Both the position numbers and the translations under genes were made by a program. A DNA stretch of 64,000 bases from NCBI RefSeq assembly GCF_003626695.1, contig NZ_RBAH01000004.1:248001-312000 (forward strand), in the 5' to 3' direction. Numbering within the stretch: position 1 is the first letter of the stretch; every line of letters starts with the position of its first letter. The notes under the pieces were generated by a model. The model was given only the letters and a program-made list of their open reading frames with translations. It ran no database searches and was not told the DNA's origin. This stretch comes from Paenibacillus ginsengarvi (GTDB lineage: Bacteria; Bacillota; Bacilli; Paenibacillales; NBRC-103111). Below are positions 42,657 through 52,917 of the stretch, in pieces.

Positions 42657-43559
42657 ATGACAACGACGACACAAAATCCGAATCAAACCCGGCCGCAAGT
42701 GCAGCCGCCTCTTCCCCCTTATCCGCCCCAGCATCAAACCGAGCAGCCTGGCATGGAATCGCTTATGAATCCAAGACCGGTATTCGATAATCCGGACTAT
42801 ATCGGAAGCGGAAAATTAAAAGATAAAGTGGCAATCATTACCGGCGGCGATAGCGGTCAAGGAAGAGCCATTGCCGTCGCTTTCGCCAAGGAAGGCGCAG
42901 ACGTCGTCATCGTTTACTTGAACGAACATTCCGACGCTGCTGAAACCAAGCAGTTCGTGGAACAAAAAGGCCGCAAGTGCTTATGTATCGCCGGGGATAT
43001 CGGAATCGAGTCGTTTTGCGGGCAGGTGGTCGAACAAACCGTCGCGCAATTCGGCAAGCTGGATATTGTGGTCAACAACGCGGCGGAACAGCATGTTCAG
43101 ACTAGCTTGGAGAACATCACGTCCGAACAAATGGAAAAAACGTTTCGGACGAATTTCTTCTCCATCTTTTATTTATCCAAAGCTGCCTTACCGCATCTGA
43201 AGCGCGGCAGCACGATCGTCAATGCCGCCTCGCTTACGGCCTATGAAGGAAACGAACAATTGATCGATTATTCGGCAACCAAAGGCGCGATCGTAGCTTT
43301 CACCCGCTCCTTGTCCAAGTCCCTGCAAGGCAGAGGCATTCGCGTCAACGGCGTCGTACCGGGTTCGATTTGGACCCCTCTCATTCCAGCTTCTTTCCCG
43401 GCGGACCAGGTTGCGAACTGGGGGGCTAAGAGCCCGATGAAACGTGCCGGACAGCCTTATGAGATCGCACCTGCTTACGTTTATTTGGCTTCGGACGATT
43501 CTTCTTATGTGTCCGGGCAATTTATTCATGTCACCGGGGGAGTTATTACGAACGGATAG
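42657..43559 (+). CDS. SDR family oxidoreductase (YhxC/YdaD stress type)
   Basis: This 300-residue short-chain dehydrogenase has a Pro/Gln-rich N-terminal extension (about 1-50; NQTRPQVQPPLPPYPPQHQ), the cofactor motif AIITGGDSGQGRAIAVAF (TGxxxGxG), NNAAEQ, and the catalytic Ser...Tyr-x-x-x-Lys as DYSATKGAI. The extension and the PVFDNPDYIGSGKLKDKVAI start are characteristic of the YhxC/YhdF/YdaD glucose-dehydrogenase-like group. The ATG at 42657 follows AAAGGAGAACGG. Likely coupled to the TPP enzyme. Confidence 0.92.
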   Translation: MTTTTQNPNQTRPQVQPPLPPYPPQHQTEQPGMESLMNPRPVFDNPDYIGSGKLKDKVAIITGGDSGQGRAIAVAFAKEGADVVIVYLNEHSDAAETKQFVEQKGRKCLCIAGDIGIESFCGQVVEQTVAQFGKLDIVVNNAAEQHVQTSLENITSEQMEKTFRTNFFSIFYLSKAALPHLKRGSTIVNAASLTAYEGNEQLIDYSATKGAIVAFTRSLSKSLQGRGIRVNGVVPGSIWTPLIPASFPADQVANWGAKSPMKRAGQPYEIAPAYVYLASDDSSYVSGQFIHVTGGVITNG

Positions 43560-43651
43560 TCCAGTCTCTATCATTCGATCGTCCATTTGCAATCGCCCAT
43601 GTATATTTTACCTTCTGTGGGAAAAATAAAGCGCAGAGGGGTGATTTCGGC

Positions 43652-45307
43652 ATGAGCTCCAAATTCCGCAAAACGATGACGCTTTCCGCTTTGCTGCAAA
43701 GACGGGCAAAGCGGATGCAGACCATGATGGACAATCGCTTCGAGCAAGAAGTAACCGCTTTGGAACAATTTCCGCTTACCGCTGATTTGGATGCAAACCT
43801 CGGCGCTATTCGTTCGACATTCGGGGACAGTGATGATTTGGTCGTTCGGCGCTTTTTTGTCGCTCAAGGCGAACTGGAGGCCGCCATCGTTTATTTCGAC
43901 GGGCTAAGCGACAATGAAACGGTGAACGAAAATATAATGGCTCCGCTCATGTCCGCCAACCGGCTGCCGGTCCGCAGCGACAGGTCCTTGTCGGTGAATG
44001 AGTGGCTGGAAAAATCGGGTATCCCGATTGGCGAATCAAGCCGCACCGACCGGCTGAACGAAATCATACGCTCCGTCCTGTCCGGCGATTCCGCTCTTCT
44101 GCTCGGCGGTGTGAATACGGCTATATTGCTGAACACGAAAGGCTGGGAACGCCGCGGTATCGACGAGCCGCGCACCGAATCGGTCGTCCGCGGCCCGCGG
44201 GACGGCTTTACGGAAACGCTGTGCGTCAATACTGCGCTAATTCGCCGCCGGTTGAAAGATCCGAACTTGCGCATTCGCCATATAACGGTCGGGCGTCGCA
44301 CGAATACCGATATTGCGGTCGCCTATGTGGAAGGGATCGCCAATTCGCAAATCGTCGATGAGGTAATGGACCGGCTGCAGTCGATCGAAATCGACGCAGC
44401 GTTGGAAAGCGGCTATTTGGAGCAACTGATCGAAGACAGCCACTGGACGCCGTTTCCGCTTATCCAAAATACGGAACGGCCAGACAAAGCGACCGCCAAC
44501 CTGCTGGAAGGCAAACTCGTCATCATCTGCGACGGAACGCCGTTTGCCCTAATCGCCCCAGCCGTCTTCTCACAGTTTTACCACAGTCCGGAAGATTACT
44601 ACGAGCGATTTCTGATCGGAACGCTTATCCGGCTCATCCGCGTGCTAAGCATGATTATGGCTTTACTGCTGCCTTCACTCTATATCGCCTTCAGCTCGTT
44701 TCATCCGGAAATGATCCCGTCGAGGCTCGTCATCGCTATGGCGGCGGGAAGGTCGACGGTGCCGTTTCCTTCGATCATCGAGGCGTTCCTGATGGAAGTG
44801 ACGATGGAAATACTGCGCGAGGCAAGCGTTCGTTTGCCCGGACCTATCGGTCCGACGATCGGCATCGTCGGAGCTCTTGTAGTCGGGCAAGCAGCCGTAC
44901 AAGCAGGCATTGTCAGCCCGATCATGGTCATTATCGTCGCCTTGACGACAATCGGTTCGTTCGCCGCACCCAGTTACAGCGCCGCGATTGCCCTGCGCAT
45001 GCTGCGCTTTCCGATGATGGCGGCTGCAGCGATGTTCGGACTTTACGGGATCATGCTGCTGCTTATTTTGATTATCATTCATTTGTGTTCGCTGAAATCG
45101 TTCGGGGTGCCGTATTTGTCTCCATTGACCCCATCCCGGTTCGGCGATTTGAAAGACGCCTTCATCCGCGCTCCGCTTTTTTGGATGAAAAATCGGCCGT
45201 CATTTATGAAAACGGAGGACAAGCGGCGGATAAGCACCGAGTCCGGAAAAGAGGAGGTCGGACAGCAGAATGGCGAACAACGCGAATCGAATGAACGCAA
45301 CAAATAA
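43652..45307 (+). CDS. gerA: spore germination receptor subunit A (GerA/GerKA family)
   Basis: This 551-residue protein has a large N-terminal cytoplasmic domain (about 1-310, with AIVYFDGLSDNETVNENIM) and about five membrane helices in the C-terminal half (RVLSMIMALLLPSLYIAFSS, MEVTMEILREASVRLPGPIG, TIGIVGALVVGQAAVQAGIV), then a hydrophilic tail. The conserved MEVTMEILREAS is the GerA hallmark. It sits in the inner spore membrane with subunits B and C and senses nutrient germinants. GAGGGGTGAT precedes the ATG. Its end overlaps gerB by 38 bases. Confidence 0.95.
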   Translation: MSSKFRKTMTLSALLQRRAKRMQTMMDNRFEQEVTALEQFPLTADLDANLGAIRSTFGDSDDLVVRRFFVAQGELEAAIVYFDGLSDNETVNENIMAPLMSANRLPVRSDRSLSVNEWLEKSGIPIGESSRTDRLNEIIRSVLSGDSALLLGGVNTAILLNTKGWERRGIDEPRTESVVRGPRDGFTETLCVNTALIRRRLKDPNLRIRHITVGRRTNTDIAVAYVEGIANSQIVDEVMDRLQSIEIDAALESGYLEQLIEDSHWTPFPLIQNTERPDKATANLLEGKLVIICDGTPFALIAPAVFSQFYHSPEDYYERFLIGTLIRLIRVLSMIMALLLPSLYIAFSSFHPEMIPSRLVIAMAAGRSTVPFPSIIEAFLMEVTMEILREASVRLPGPIGPTIGIVGALVVGQAAVQAGIVSPIMVIIVALTTIGSFAAPSYSAAIALRMLRFPMMAAAAMFGLYGIMLLLILIIIHLCSLKSFGVPYLSPLTPSRFGDLKDAFIRAPLFWMKNRPSFMKTEDKRRISTESGKEEVGQQNGEQRESNERNK

Positions 45308-46487
45308 TCAGCGCCCCAAAAAGGCGGAAACAGTGTCTGGTAAAACTTTCCTGATTAGCAACCGGCAGTCCGGCGCAATTATCGCAAGCTCGCTAATTGG
45401 CGTAGGGGTGCTTACACTGCCTCGCGATATGACACAAACTGCCGGGGAAAGCGCATGGATCGCGACGATCGGCGGTGGGCTGATTGCAATGTTCGGTATG
45501 GCGATTATCGTTATACTGTCCAACCGATACCCCGGAAAGTCGATCATCGAATATGCGGCAGACGCGCTTGGTCCAGCCAACCACCCTATGATCGGGCGAC
45601 TGCTCAGCTTCCCGATCTTTCTGGCTTTGTTCCTATTTTGGGGCTCATCTACAGCTATCGTCGCACGCACGTTTGGGGAAGTCGTCATCACAACCGTACT
45701 TACGAAGACGCCGCTCGAGGTTATCATTTCCACGATGCTGGTAACCGGCTTCGTACTCGTCATGTACAACGAGGAGGTGCTTGCCCGGGTCAACGAAATA
45801 TTGCTACCGATTATTGTCATCCCCGTTCTCGTCATCGCACTTTCTTCACTGCAGAGCGCCAGGCTAGACAATTTATTGCCGGTTTTTAACGGCAATTGGG
45901 GCGGCTTATTCAAAAGCATACTTACAACATCGGGTTCGTATTTGGGGTTCGAGATAATGGCCGTCTTATATGCCAAAGCCGAAATGTCCGACAAGCGGAT
46001 GAGCGGGAGCATGGTTGGCCTCGCAATACCAAGCTTTATCTACGTCTTGATCGTCGTATCCGGTATTGCCGTATTCGGCGTCGAAGAAATTCAATTGCTC
46101 GCATGGCCAACGCTGGAGCTGGTCAAAACGACGGCAGTTCCCGGACTCATTTTGGAAAGGCTCGAGTCCGCTTTTCTCGGCGTGTGGGTCGCAGCTGTAT
46201 TTACGAGCGTCGGGAACATGTACTTCACTACGGCTGTCATCGCCAAGCAAGCACTCAAGCTGCGCTCGCACCGATGGATCGCCGTTTGCTTGCTTCCGTT
46301 CTTTTATTGGCTTTCCCTTCGCCCGCAGAACGTGCAGGAGTTGTTCCAATATCAGAATTGGTCCGGCAAATTCGGCATTTTTATCGCTTTTGTCGTTCCC
46401 GTTCTACTTTTAATCATCTCCTTGCTCCGGAAACAGCGCGGAAATTCAGGCGAGAACCGAAAGGAAGCGAAACCGTCTTATGAATAA
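45270..46487 (+). CDS. gerB: spore germination receptor subunit B (endospore germination permease)
   Basis: This 405-residue protein is an APC-superfamily-like membrane protein with ten or so helices (SGAIIASSLIGVGVLTLPRD at the start, IAMFGMAIIVILSNRYPGKS, IFLALFLFWGSSTAIVARTF). The GerB family subunit is thought to bind the germinant. It overlaps gerA upstream by 38 bases and gerC downstream by 8 bases, typical of tricistronic ger operons. Confidence 0.93.
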   Translation: MANNANRMNATNNQRPKKAETVSGKTFLISNRQSGAIIASSLIGVGVLTLPRDMTQTAGESAWIATIGGGLIAMFGMAIIVILSNRYPGKSIIEYAADALGPANHPMIGRLLSFPIFLALFLFWGSSTAIVARTFGEVVITTVLTKTPLEVIISTMLVTGFVLVMYNEEVLARVNEILLPIIVIPVLVIALSSLQSARLDNLLPVFNGNWGGLFKSILTTSGSYLGFEIMAVLYAKAEMSDKRMSGSMVGLAIPSFIYVLIVVSGIAVFGVEEIQLLAWPTLELVKTTAVPGLILERLESAFLGVWVAAVFTSVGNMYFTTAVIAKQALKLRSHRWIAVCLLPFFYWLSLRPQNVQELFQYQNWSGKFGIFIAFVVPVLLLIISLLRKQRGNSGENRKEAKPSYE

Positions 46488-47628
46488 ACCGTGGCGAGCG
46501 GTACGCCTAGTTGTCTTGCTGAGCGTTGCGGTGCTTCTCTCGGCAGGCTGCTGGGATCGTAGAGAGATTGAGGAACGGACATCGGTCGTCGCCATTGCGA
46601 TCGACAAATCCAACGAACAGCCCGGTATGATTTTGCTCACGGTGCAAATTCCGATTCCGATTCGAATCGCCGGTTCCGGTCTCGGTAGCGGCGGGGGTGG
46701 TGGTAAACAAGCGGTAAAAACAATGTCGGCTACAGGTGTGACGGTCGTCGATGCCTTCCAGAATTTGCAGAAACGACTCAATCAAGAGCTATTTTACGGA
46801 CATACCCGCATTATCGCCATCGGCGAAGAAGTGGCGAAAGCAGGGATCAGCCAAATACTCGATCCGTTCCGGCGCGATCCGCAAATCCGCCGTCTGTTAT
46901 GGCCGATCGTGGTGCAAGGTGAAGGCCGCAAGTTGCTGACCGCGACTCCAGCGCTCGAACAAATTCCGACCGTTTTCATTATGACGCTTATCGAGAATGG
47001 TGCCCGCAGCGGTCGCATCCCAGACATCAATTTAGGCGATTTTTACATCGATTTGACGACAGGTTCGCGGGAGCCCTATTTGAACTACGTCCAAGTGAAT
47101 AAGGACGACATTAAATGGAGCGGTGTCGCTTTATTTCTGGACGACCGCATGATCGGTACTTTGGACGAACGGGAAACTTGGCGGGTCATGCGAGTTCGGG
47201 AAAAAAAGGACGGCGGCAGCATCGCGTTTCCATACAAGGGGAACCCTGCCCATTTGGCGACGATCAACACGGAATTCGTCAGATCCAGCAAAAAAGTAAC
47301 GTTCCAAAACGGTAATCCAGTCGTCCGGATTACCATCAAGATCGAAGGAAACTTGCTGGAAAAGACGTTCCAAGCCGATTTGAAAGACCCGCAGACGATC
47401 CGCCAAATAGAGCAGGATGCAGTCCGTTATTTAGAGGAAAATACGGCGAAGCTCGTTCATAAGCTGCAGAAGCAATACAAAACGGATGCCCTGGGTATCG
47501 GTTCCTACATTAAGGCGTACCATCCGACTGAATGGAATCGGATGGACTGGAAGAAGCAATTTTCCGAAGCGGACATTCATATCGGGTATATAGTCAAGCT
47601 GCGTAATACCGGTATGGAACTGCATTGA
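46480..47628 (+). CDS. gerC: spore germination lipoprotein subunit C (Ger(x)C family)
   Basis: This 382-residue protein has a lipoprotein signal peptide (VVLLSVAVLLSAGC, Cys about 24), then WDRREIEERTSVVAIAID, the Ger(x)C start, with a glycine-rich loop GSGLGSGGGGG around residue 65. The C-terminal domain (about 200-375) has VTFQNGNPVVRITIKIEGNL and LVHKLQKQYKTDALGIGSYI. Lipid-anchored on the outer face of the inner spore membrane. A terminator follows. Confidence 0.95.
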   Translation: MNKPWRAVRLVVLLSVAVLLSAGCWDRREIEERTSVVAIAIDKSNEQPGMILLTVQIPIPIRIAGSGLGSGGGGGKQAVKTMSATGVTVVDAFQNLQKRLNQELFYGHTRIIAIGEEVAKAGISQILDPFRRDPQIRRLLWPIVVQGEGRKLLTATPALEQIPTVFIMTLIENGARSGRIPDINLGDFYIDLTTGSREPYLNYVQVNKDDIKWSGVALFLDDRMIGTLDERETWRVMRVREKKDGGSIAFPYKGNPAHLATINTEFVRSSKKVTFQNGNPVVRITIKIEGNLLEKTFQADLKDPQTIRQIEQDAVRYLEENTAKLVHKLQKQYKTDALGIGSYIKAYHPTEWNRMDWKKQFSEADIHIGYIVKLRNTGMELH

Positions 47629-47644
47629 TGAACGGATGGGGGTA

Positions 47645-47686
47645 AACGAAACGACCGGCCGCAAATTGCTGACCGGTCGTTTCGTT
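47645..47686. terminator. bidirectional terminator between the ger operon and the SLH protein gene
   Basis: A perfect 14-base stem AACGAAACGACCGG / CCGGTCGTTTCGTT with a 14-base loop; T-rich sequence follows on the plus strand (GTTATATGGTT). Confidence 0.75.
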
Positions 47687-47708
47687 GTTATATGGTTCGC
47701 AAGCGATC

Positions 47709-50700
47709 TTAGATTAACCCTGCTTTTTGCAGCAGCCGCTGCACGATGGCAGCCGTCTCTGCCCTAGTCATATTCGCCTGCGGCCTTAGCTGGTCGCCGC
47801 TACCTTCAATAATGCCATAGCGGATATGGAGCGCTGCGGCAGACGCGGCCCAATCGCTTAACAGGCTCGAATCGGTAAACGCTGCAAGCAGCTTTACCTG
47901 TTGACCGGAAACGGCCTGTGTGTCCATCATGGTCAGCGACATCGCTTTATACAGAATAGCCATCGCTTCCTGCCTCGTGATTTTCCGGTCCGGACCGAAC
48001 GTGCCGTCCTCGTAGCCTTGCACCAAGCCGTATGTGGCAGCGACGGAAACGGCCTCGTAGCTCCAATCCGACGTTTTCATATCGGTAAACGCCGGAGCTT
48101 TACCCGCTGTCCGAAGACCAAGCGCCCTGACGACAATCGCCGTGAATTCCGCCCTTGTAATCTCCTGGTCCGGCTTGTACTCACCGGCCTTTACTCCGTT
48201 TACGACCAGACGCGACGCCATATCCTCGATACTTGCTTTGGCCCAGTGTCCGGCAATATCATCAAACGTTTTTACGTTGTAGATGACCGCATAGCTGCTG
48301 TTCGTCAAGCTGTTGATTACCGCATAGTACTTCCCGTCAAGCTGCGTCACCTTTGTCGGCACATGTGCAAGCGTACCATCCGCTTTCAAAACGACGCCCG
48401 TCGTAATTCGAGTCGGATCTATGCCCTCTGGCAGGGCGATCATCCGTTCCACGTAGGTGTCAAACTGAGTTGCCTCCATGACCTGATCGCCGTAAACCGC
48501 TCTTACCGTAAAATCGTACGGCGGTATGACCACAGTAAGTTCATCGTTTGCAGCGGCATTCCGCACTACTTGCGCCGTACTGGAAGCCGAGACAGCCACT
48601 TCGATTCGGATCGTAATGTTTTCAAGCGCTACGGTTTTACCGAGCTGTTCCGAAATCGCATCGATATTGATCTGAGAGGCCGGAATGCTATAGATGGCAT
48701 ACGGTGTTTGGATCTTTACAATTCCTTCTTTTTGTTCCAGGCTTTTCACCATGCGGCCGTTCAGCTCGCCGACAATCGTGGCCGAATCGGCCGTGACCGG
48801 AATCGTAATGACGGTGCCCGTCCCCTCGGCCGCAAGCTTCTCATCCAGCTTCTTCGGATCAAGCGTAACGGTGGTGACTTGCCGGTCGTTCACCGTTGTT
48901 GTCGTCGTCATCCCGGCATTCTCCGCTTTTCCGTTTACGTACACGATGACGGCTGTGTCCGGTTTATCGGAAGGTGCGGTCGGTGTGGACGGTACGGATG
49001 GTGTCGATGGTGCCGATGGCTCAGGCGACGAGTTTTCCTCTCCGCTTCCGCCGCTGGAAGGCGCGCTTGGCGTAACGGCGCCCGATGATTCGGAAGCAGC
49101 GCTGCCGCCCAATTGGTTGATCGCCTTGACTGTAAACGTATAAGCGGTGCCGTTCGTCAGTCCTGTCACGACAATCGGGCTTGCCGTTCCGGTTGCCTTC
49201 AAACTGCCGGGCGATGCCGTCACTTCATAACCGGTAACGGCGAATCCTCCGTTATCGGTCGGAGCCTTAAACGCAACGGTCGCTTGGCCGTTGCCCGCCG
49301 TAGCAGCAACTTCGTACGGAGCGGAAGGAACGGTGCCCGGTACGGCGCTTGTTTCGTTCGATGCAGCGCTATCCCCGCCCGTATTTTTCGCTTTAACGAC
49401 AAAGTAATATGTCGTTCCGTTCGCAAGCCCCGTTACAGAATGACCGTAAACCGAGCCGCCTACCGTAGCTGCCTCCGATCCGTACTGGCCGGAAGTCGTG
49501 CCAACGTAAATTTTATACCCAAGCGCTCCGCTGACCGGGTTCCAGGAAAGCGTAACTTGTCCATTGCCTGCAGCAGGGGCTTGTAATACCGGCACTCCCG
49601 GCAACGACGCTTGAGGCGTTGCGCTTTTTTCGTTCGATGCCGCGCTGTCCCCTCCCGTATTTATAGCTTTCAGGACAAAGTAATACGTCGTTCCGTTCGT
49701 CAGCCCCGTTACAGGATGACTGTAAACCGAGCCGCCTACTGTCGCCACTTCCGCCCCATACTGGCCGGAAGTCGTGCTAACGTAAACTTTATACCCAAGC
49801 GCTCCGCTGACCGGGTTCCAGGAAAGCGTAACTTGTCCGTCTCCCGCCGCCGTAGTTTTCAATACCGGCACTCCCGGCAAAGCCGCTTGCGGCGTTGCGC
49901 TTTTTTCGTTCGATGACGGGCCGTCGACTCCGACGTAATTGGCTTTGATTACAAAATAATACGTCGTTCCGTTCGCCAGCCCCGTTACCTCATGACTGTA
50001 AACCGAGCCGCCTACTGTCGCCACTTCCGCCCCATACTGACCGGACGTCGTGCTGACGAATATTTTGTATCCCGTCGCTCCGTCGACCTGGTTCCAAGAT
50101 AGCGTAACTTGTCCGTCTCCCGCTGCCGGAGTTTTCAGTACAGGCGTTACGGCTTCTGTAATCTGATCGTCTGCAATCGGGAGCCCTGTCCATTTGAGAA
50201 CGCGGTTGCTGCCGTCGACCTCTACTACATACAAGTATTGACCGTTCGACGCTTCCATGTTGCTGTTCGCTGTCAACGTTTGCGTATACCCGAGGACAGC
50301 CGCGTCTGCTCCGACCACTGGCTGCGTAAAAGAGCCGGCCCCGCCGATCACGTAATTGTAGCTGCCGCCGGGAAGTTGGATCACCTTCGTCGTCCCCGGA
50401 GTTGTCCCCTTCGCTAGCACGATGCCGGATAATGCCGGCGCCGCTGTTGCAATCTGGTTATCCGTTACTGCAATATCCGTCCATTTCAAAATGCGGTCAC
50501 TGCTGTCTACTTCAACCACATAAAGATGCTGGCCGCTACGAGCGGGAATGTTGCCGTTTAAGGTGAGCGCCGAGAGGTAGTTCAGCGCTTCCGCGTCCTC
50601 TCCTTTAATCGGCTGCTCATACTCGCCAGCTTCTCCGATCGCATATTTGTATGTGCCGGAGCCCGGCAACAACGTTGCTCTTGTTGTGCCGGCAAGCGTA

Positions 50701-52820
50701 CCCGTTCCCCACACCAAACCGTTTAGAGAAGGAGCCAGCTTCGCGATCTGCTCGTCCACAATCAGAAAATCGCTCCACGCCGTAATCCGGTTGCTGTCGT
50801 CGATCCGGGCGGCGAACAGATGCTGACCGCTAGTGACAGGTATATTGCTGTTCCACACAAGCGAATTCATATAGCCGAGTTGTACGGCGTTGGCCCCGAT
50901 AACCGGATGTGTAATGGAGCCTGCTGTGCCTAAAACATACCTATAAGTTCCCGTGCCCGTCAACTGTATAATCCTCGTCGTATCCGGCACACTGCCTGGT
51001 CCCCATACGAGGCCGGTGATCGGAGGGGCTGCTTCGGCAATCAGACTGTCGGCTATCGGAATGCTGGCCCATTTGAGAATCCGGTTGCTGCCGTCGACCT
51101 CCACCACATATATGCGTTTGCCGCTGTACATGGTGAAATCAACGTTTTTCTGGAGCGTTTCGGTATAGACGGCTGTGGCATCATCGCCTACCATCGGCTG
51201 TGACAGCGTACCCGGATCGTCGATCGCATATTTGTAAGTGCCGGTGCCGGGCAGCACTGTAGCTCGAGTCGTACCCGGCGTGCTGCCGATGCCCCAGTTG
51301 ATGCCGGTCAGATCAGGCGCTCTCTGGGGGATCGAAACGCTCACTTCCTCCGAGTAGGAGCTGTCCCCGTCGGCATTGTTTGCCTTGACCGCAAAATAGT
51401 AGGTTTTCCCTTCCTCCAGACCGGTGGCCGTGTAGCTTCCATCCGTGCCGGGAACTGTAGCGAGCGAAGCGGAACCATAGGTACCCGCTTGGGTGCCCAT
51501 ATAAACTTTATACTCCGTGATCCCGTTTCCAACTGTCCAGCTAAGTGTCGCCGAATCGTTTCCGTTTCTTGTAACCTGTACGCCTGCAGGAGCGGGCGGT
51601 CCTTCCTTATACACGGACACTCTGATTTTGCCTGAGTACCCCCAAATCAAATAAAGCCGGTCGTCCGTTGGGACAAAACTGCCTTCATAAGTATTCGCAC
51701 TCGATTCCAAACCGCTGTTGGCCGGTGTCCAACTCGCCCCATCATAAAATGCTGCTTTTACAACCATGGAGGGATTGGCCATGTTCCAATTCAACCAACT
51801 GGCGAACAGCTTGTTATGAAAGACGGTAAGAATCAAGTTTTGCTGATTAAAGCCCGGTGTTTTCGGGAATATTCCGTCCCCCACATTACTCCAGCCATTG
51901 CCGCCATAAGCTTTTATTTTAAAGTCGGCATTGTCTTTCCAAACGACATACAACAGACCGTTATAGGCTTGAATCTGCGGTACGAGGACCATCGCCATCG
52001 AGTCGCTGATTCCGTTCGTGCCCGACACATTCTCCCAGACGCCGTTTGCGGGTCGCTTTATGACAGGAAGATAGTAGGCATTCGGACTCAATGTCTGCTC
52101 GCTCCACGTCAAATAAAGCTCATTGTTATAAACGGAAAAAGCCGGATACGATGCCCCGCTATTCGATTTAAGGGAATCTATAGTTTCGCTCGTCCACGTG
52201 GTACCATTATATTTCCTAAGTTGAATTTTGCTGGTAGACGGACTGCCCTCGGCCCACGCCACATACAAGAAACCGTTGTGTGCCATCATGGTAGGCATCC
52301 GCCCCAGCCTGTTGCCTGCAGACCCGTTGAGAGGAGTCGGGGTCGGGTCGTTGGTTGTTGACACCCAGTTATTTCCCTGCAACTTTTTTACATAAATCGC
52401 CTTTTGTGGGTAGCTTCCGACTTCCTCTTCCCAGCTTGCATAGAGTTCATTGTTATAGACAGCCAACAATGGGGCGGATCCGACTTGACTGGCATTCACA
52501 TTCAACCGTGTTCCGCCGTCTGCGGAGACCCATTGCTCGCCCTCCAATTTCATCACTCGAATCGAAACAGTAGAGGACATCATATCCTGCTCTTGGAAAA
52601 TCACATACAATTGATTGTTAAACATGACGGCATGCGGTATAGCTGCGCTCTTAAAAGTAGATGGGGGATTTGTAGTGATTCCCCCGTTGTCAATGGAGGT
52701 CCATCCAGGACCGCTTTGTGCATGTCCGATAGAAGGCTGGACAGCGATCCAAAGCAACAGGATGCCGAGCATCGAGACGATAAGTTCCCTCCATATAGGT
52801 TTTCGTTTTGGGTTTGCCAT
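47709..52820 (-). CDS. large surface protein with beta-propeller, Fn3 repeats and three SLH domains
   Basis: This 1703-residue exported protein has a signal peptide (about 1-34), an N-terminal domain of short repeated units with NELYASWEEE/NELYLTWSEQ-type strands (about 36-410, probably a propeller), one Fn3 domain, four tandem copies of a roughly 98-residue unit (about 500-895; each contains GTTR or TTK, LPGTGTYKYAI and LYVVEVDxSNRxLKW), three near-identical Fn3 domains (GQVTLSWNPVSGALGYKVYV), a fourth divergent Fn3, a Ser/Pro linker, a beta-rich domain, and three C-terminal SLH domains (from about 1518; DIAGHWAKASIEDMASR) that bind pyruvylated cell-wall polymer. It lies 97 bases downstream of the response regulator gene and may be one of its targets. 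Ligand unknown. Confidence 0.9.
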   Translation of the reverse strand: MANPKRKPIWRELIVSMLGILLLWIAVQPSIGHAQSGPGWTSIDNGGITTNPPSTFKSAAIPHAVMFNNQLYVIFQEQDMMSSTVSIRVMKLEGEQWVSADGGTRLNVNASQVGSAPLLAVYNNELYASWEEEVGSYPQKAIYVKKLQGNNWVSTTNDPTPTPLNGSAGNRLGRMPTMMAHNGFLYVAWAEGSPSTSKIQLRKYNGTTWTSETIDSLKSNSGASYPAFSVYNNELYLTWSEQTLSPNAYYLPVIKRPANGVWENVSGTNGISDSMAMVLVPQIQAYNGLLYVVWKDNADFKIKAYGGNGWSNVGDGIFPKTPGFNQQNLILTVFHNKLFASWLNWNMANPSMVVKAAFYDGASWTPANSGLESSANTYEGSFVPTDDRLYLIWGYSGKIRVSVYKEGPPAPAGVQVTRNGNDSATLSWTVGNGITEYKVYMGTQAGTYGSASLATVPGTDGSYTATGLEEGKTYYFAVKANNADGDSSYSEEVSVSIPQRAPDLTGINWGIGSTPGTTRATVLPGTGTYKYAIDDPGTLSQPMVGDDATAVYTETLQKNVDFTMYSGKRIYVVEVDGSNRILKWASIPIADSLIAEAAPPITGLVWGPGSVPDTTRIIQLTGTGTYRYVLGTAGSITHPVIGANAVQLGYMNSLVWNSNIPVTSGQHLFAARIDDSNRITAWSDFLIVDEQIAKLAPSLNGLVWGTGTLAGTTRATLLPGSGTYKYAIGEAGEYEQPIKGEDAEALNYLSALTLNGNIPARSGQHLYVVEVDSSDRILKWTDIAVTDNQIATAAPALSGIVLAKGTTPGTTKVIQLPGGSYNYVIGGAGSFTQPVVGADAAVLGYTQTLTANSNMEASNGQYLYVVEVDGSNRVLKWTGLPIADDQITEAVTPVLKTPAAGDGQVTLSWNQVDGATGYKIFVSTTSGQYGAEVATVGGSVYSHEVTGLANGTTYYFVIKANYVGVDGPSSNEKSATPQAALPGVPVLKTTAAGDGQVTLSWNPVSGALGYKVYVSTTSGQYGAEVATVGGSVYSHPVTGLTNGTTYYFVLKAINTGGDSAASNEKSATPQASLPGVPVLQAPAAGNGQVTLSWNPVSGALGYKIYVGTTSGQYGSEAATVGGSVYGHSVTGLANGTTYYFVVKAKNTGGDSAASNETSAVPGTVPSAPYEVAATAGNGQATVAFKAPTDNGGFAVTGYEVTASPGSLKATGTASPIVVTGLTNGTAYTFTVKAINQLGGSAASESSGAVTPSAPSSGGSGEENSSPEPSAPSTPSVPSTPTAPSDKPDTAVIVYVNGKAENAGMTTTTTVNDRQVTTVTLDPKKLDEKLAAEGTGTVITIPVTADSATIVGELNGRMVKSLEQKEGIVKIQTPYAIYSIPASQINIDAISEQLGKTVALENITIRIEVAVSASSTAQVVRNAAANDELTVVIPPYDFTVRAVYGDQVMEATQFDTYVERMIALPEGIDPTRITTGVVLKADGTLAHVPTKVTQLDGKYYAVINSLTNSSYAVIYNVKTFDDIAGHWAKASIEDMASRLVVNGVKAGEYKPDQEITRAEFTAIVVRALGLRTAGKAPAFTDMKTSDWSYEAVSVAATYGLVQGYEDGTFGPDRKITRQEAMAILYKAMSLTMMDTQAVSGQQVKLLAAFTDSSLLSDWAASAAALHIRYGIIEGSGDQLRPQANMTRAETAAIVQRLLQKAGLI

Positions 52821-52917
52821 AGTTTGCTTTCACCTCGTTAGTCATTATGGATGCCGGTTCTCGGCCAGAATCCAATGTAACAAACGGGCTCACAACATTT
52901 TATCAACAAATTTCGTA

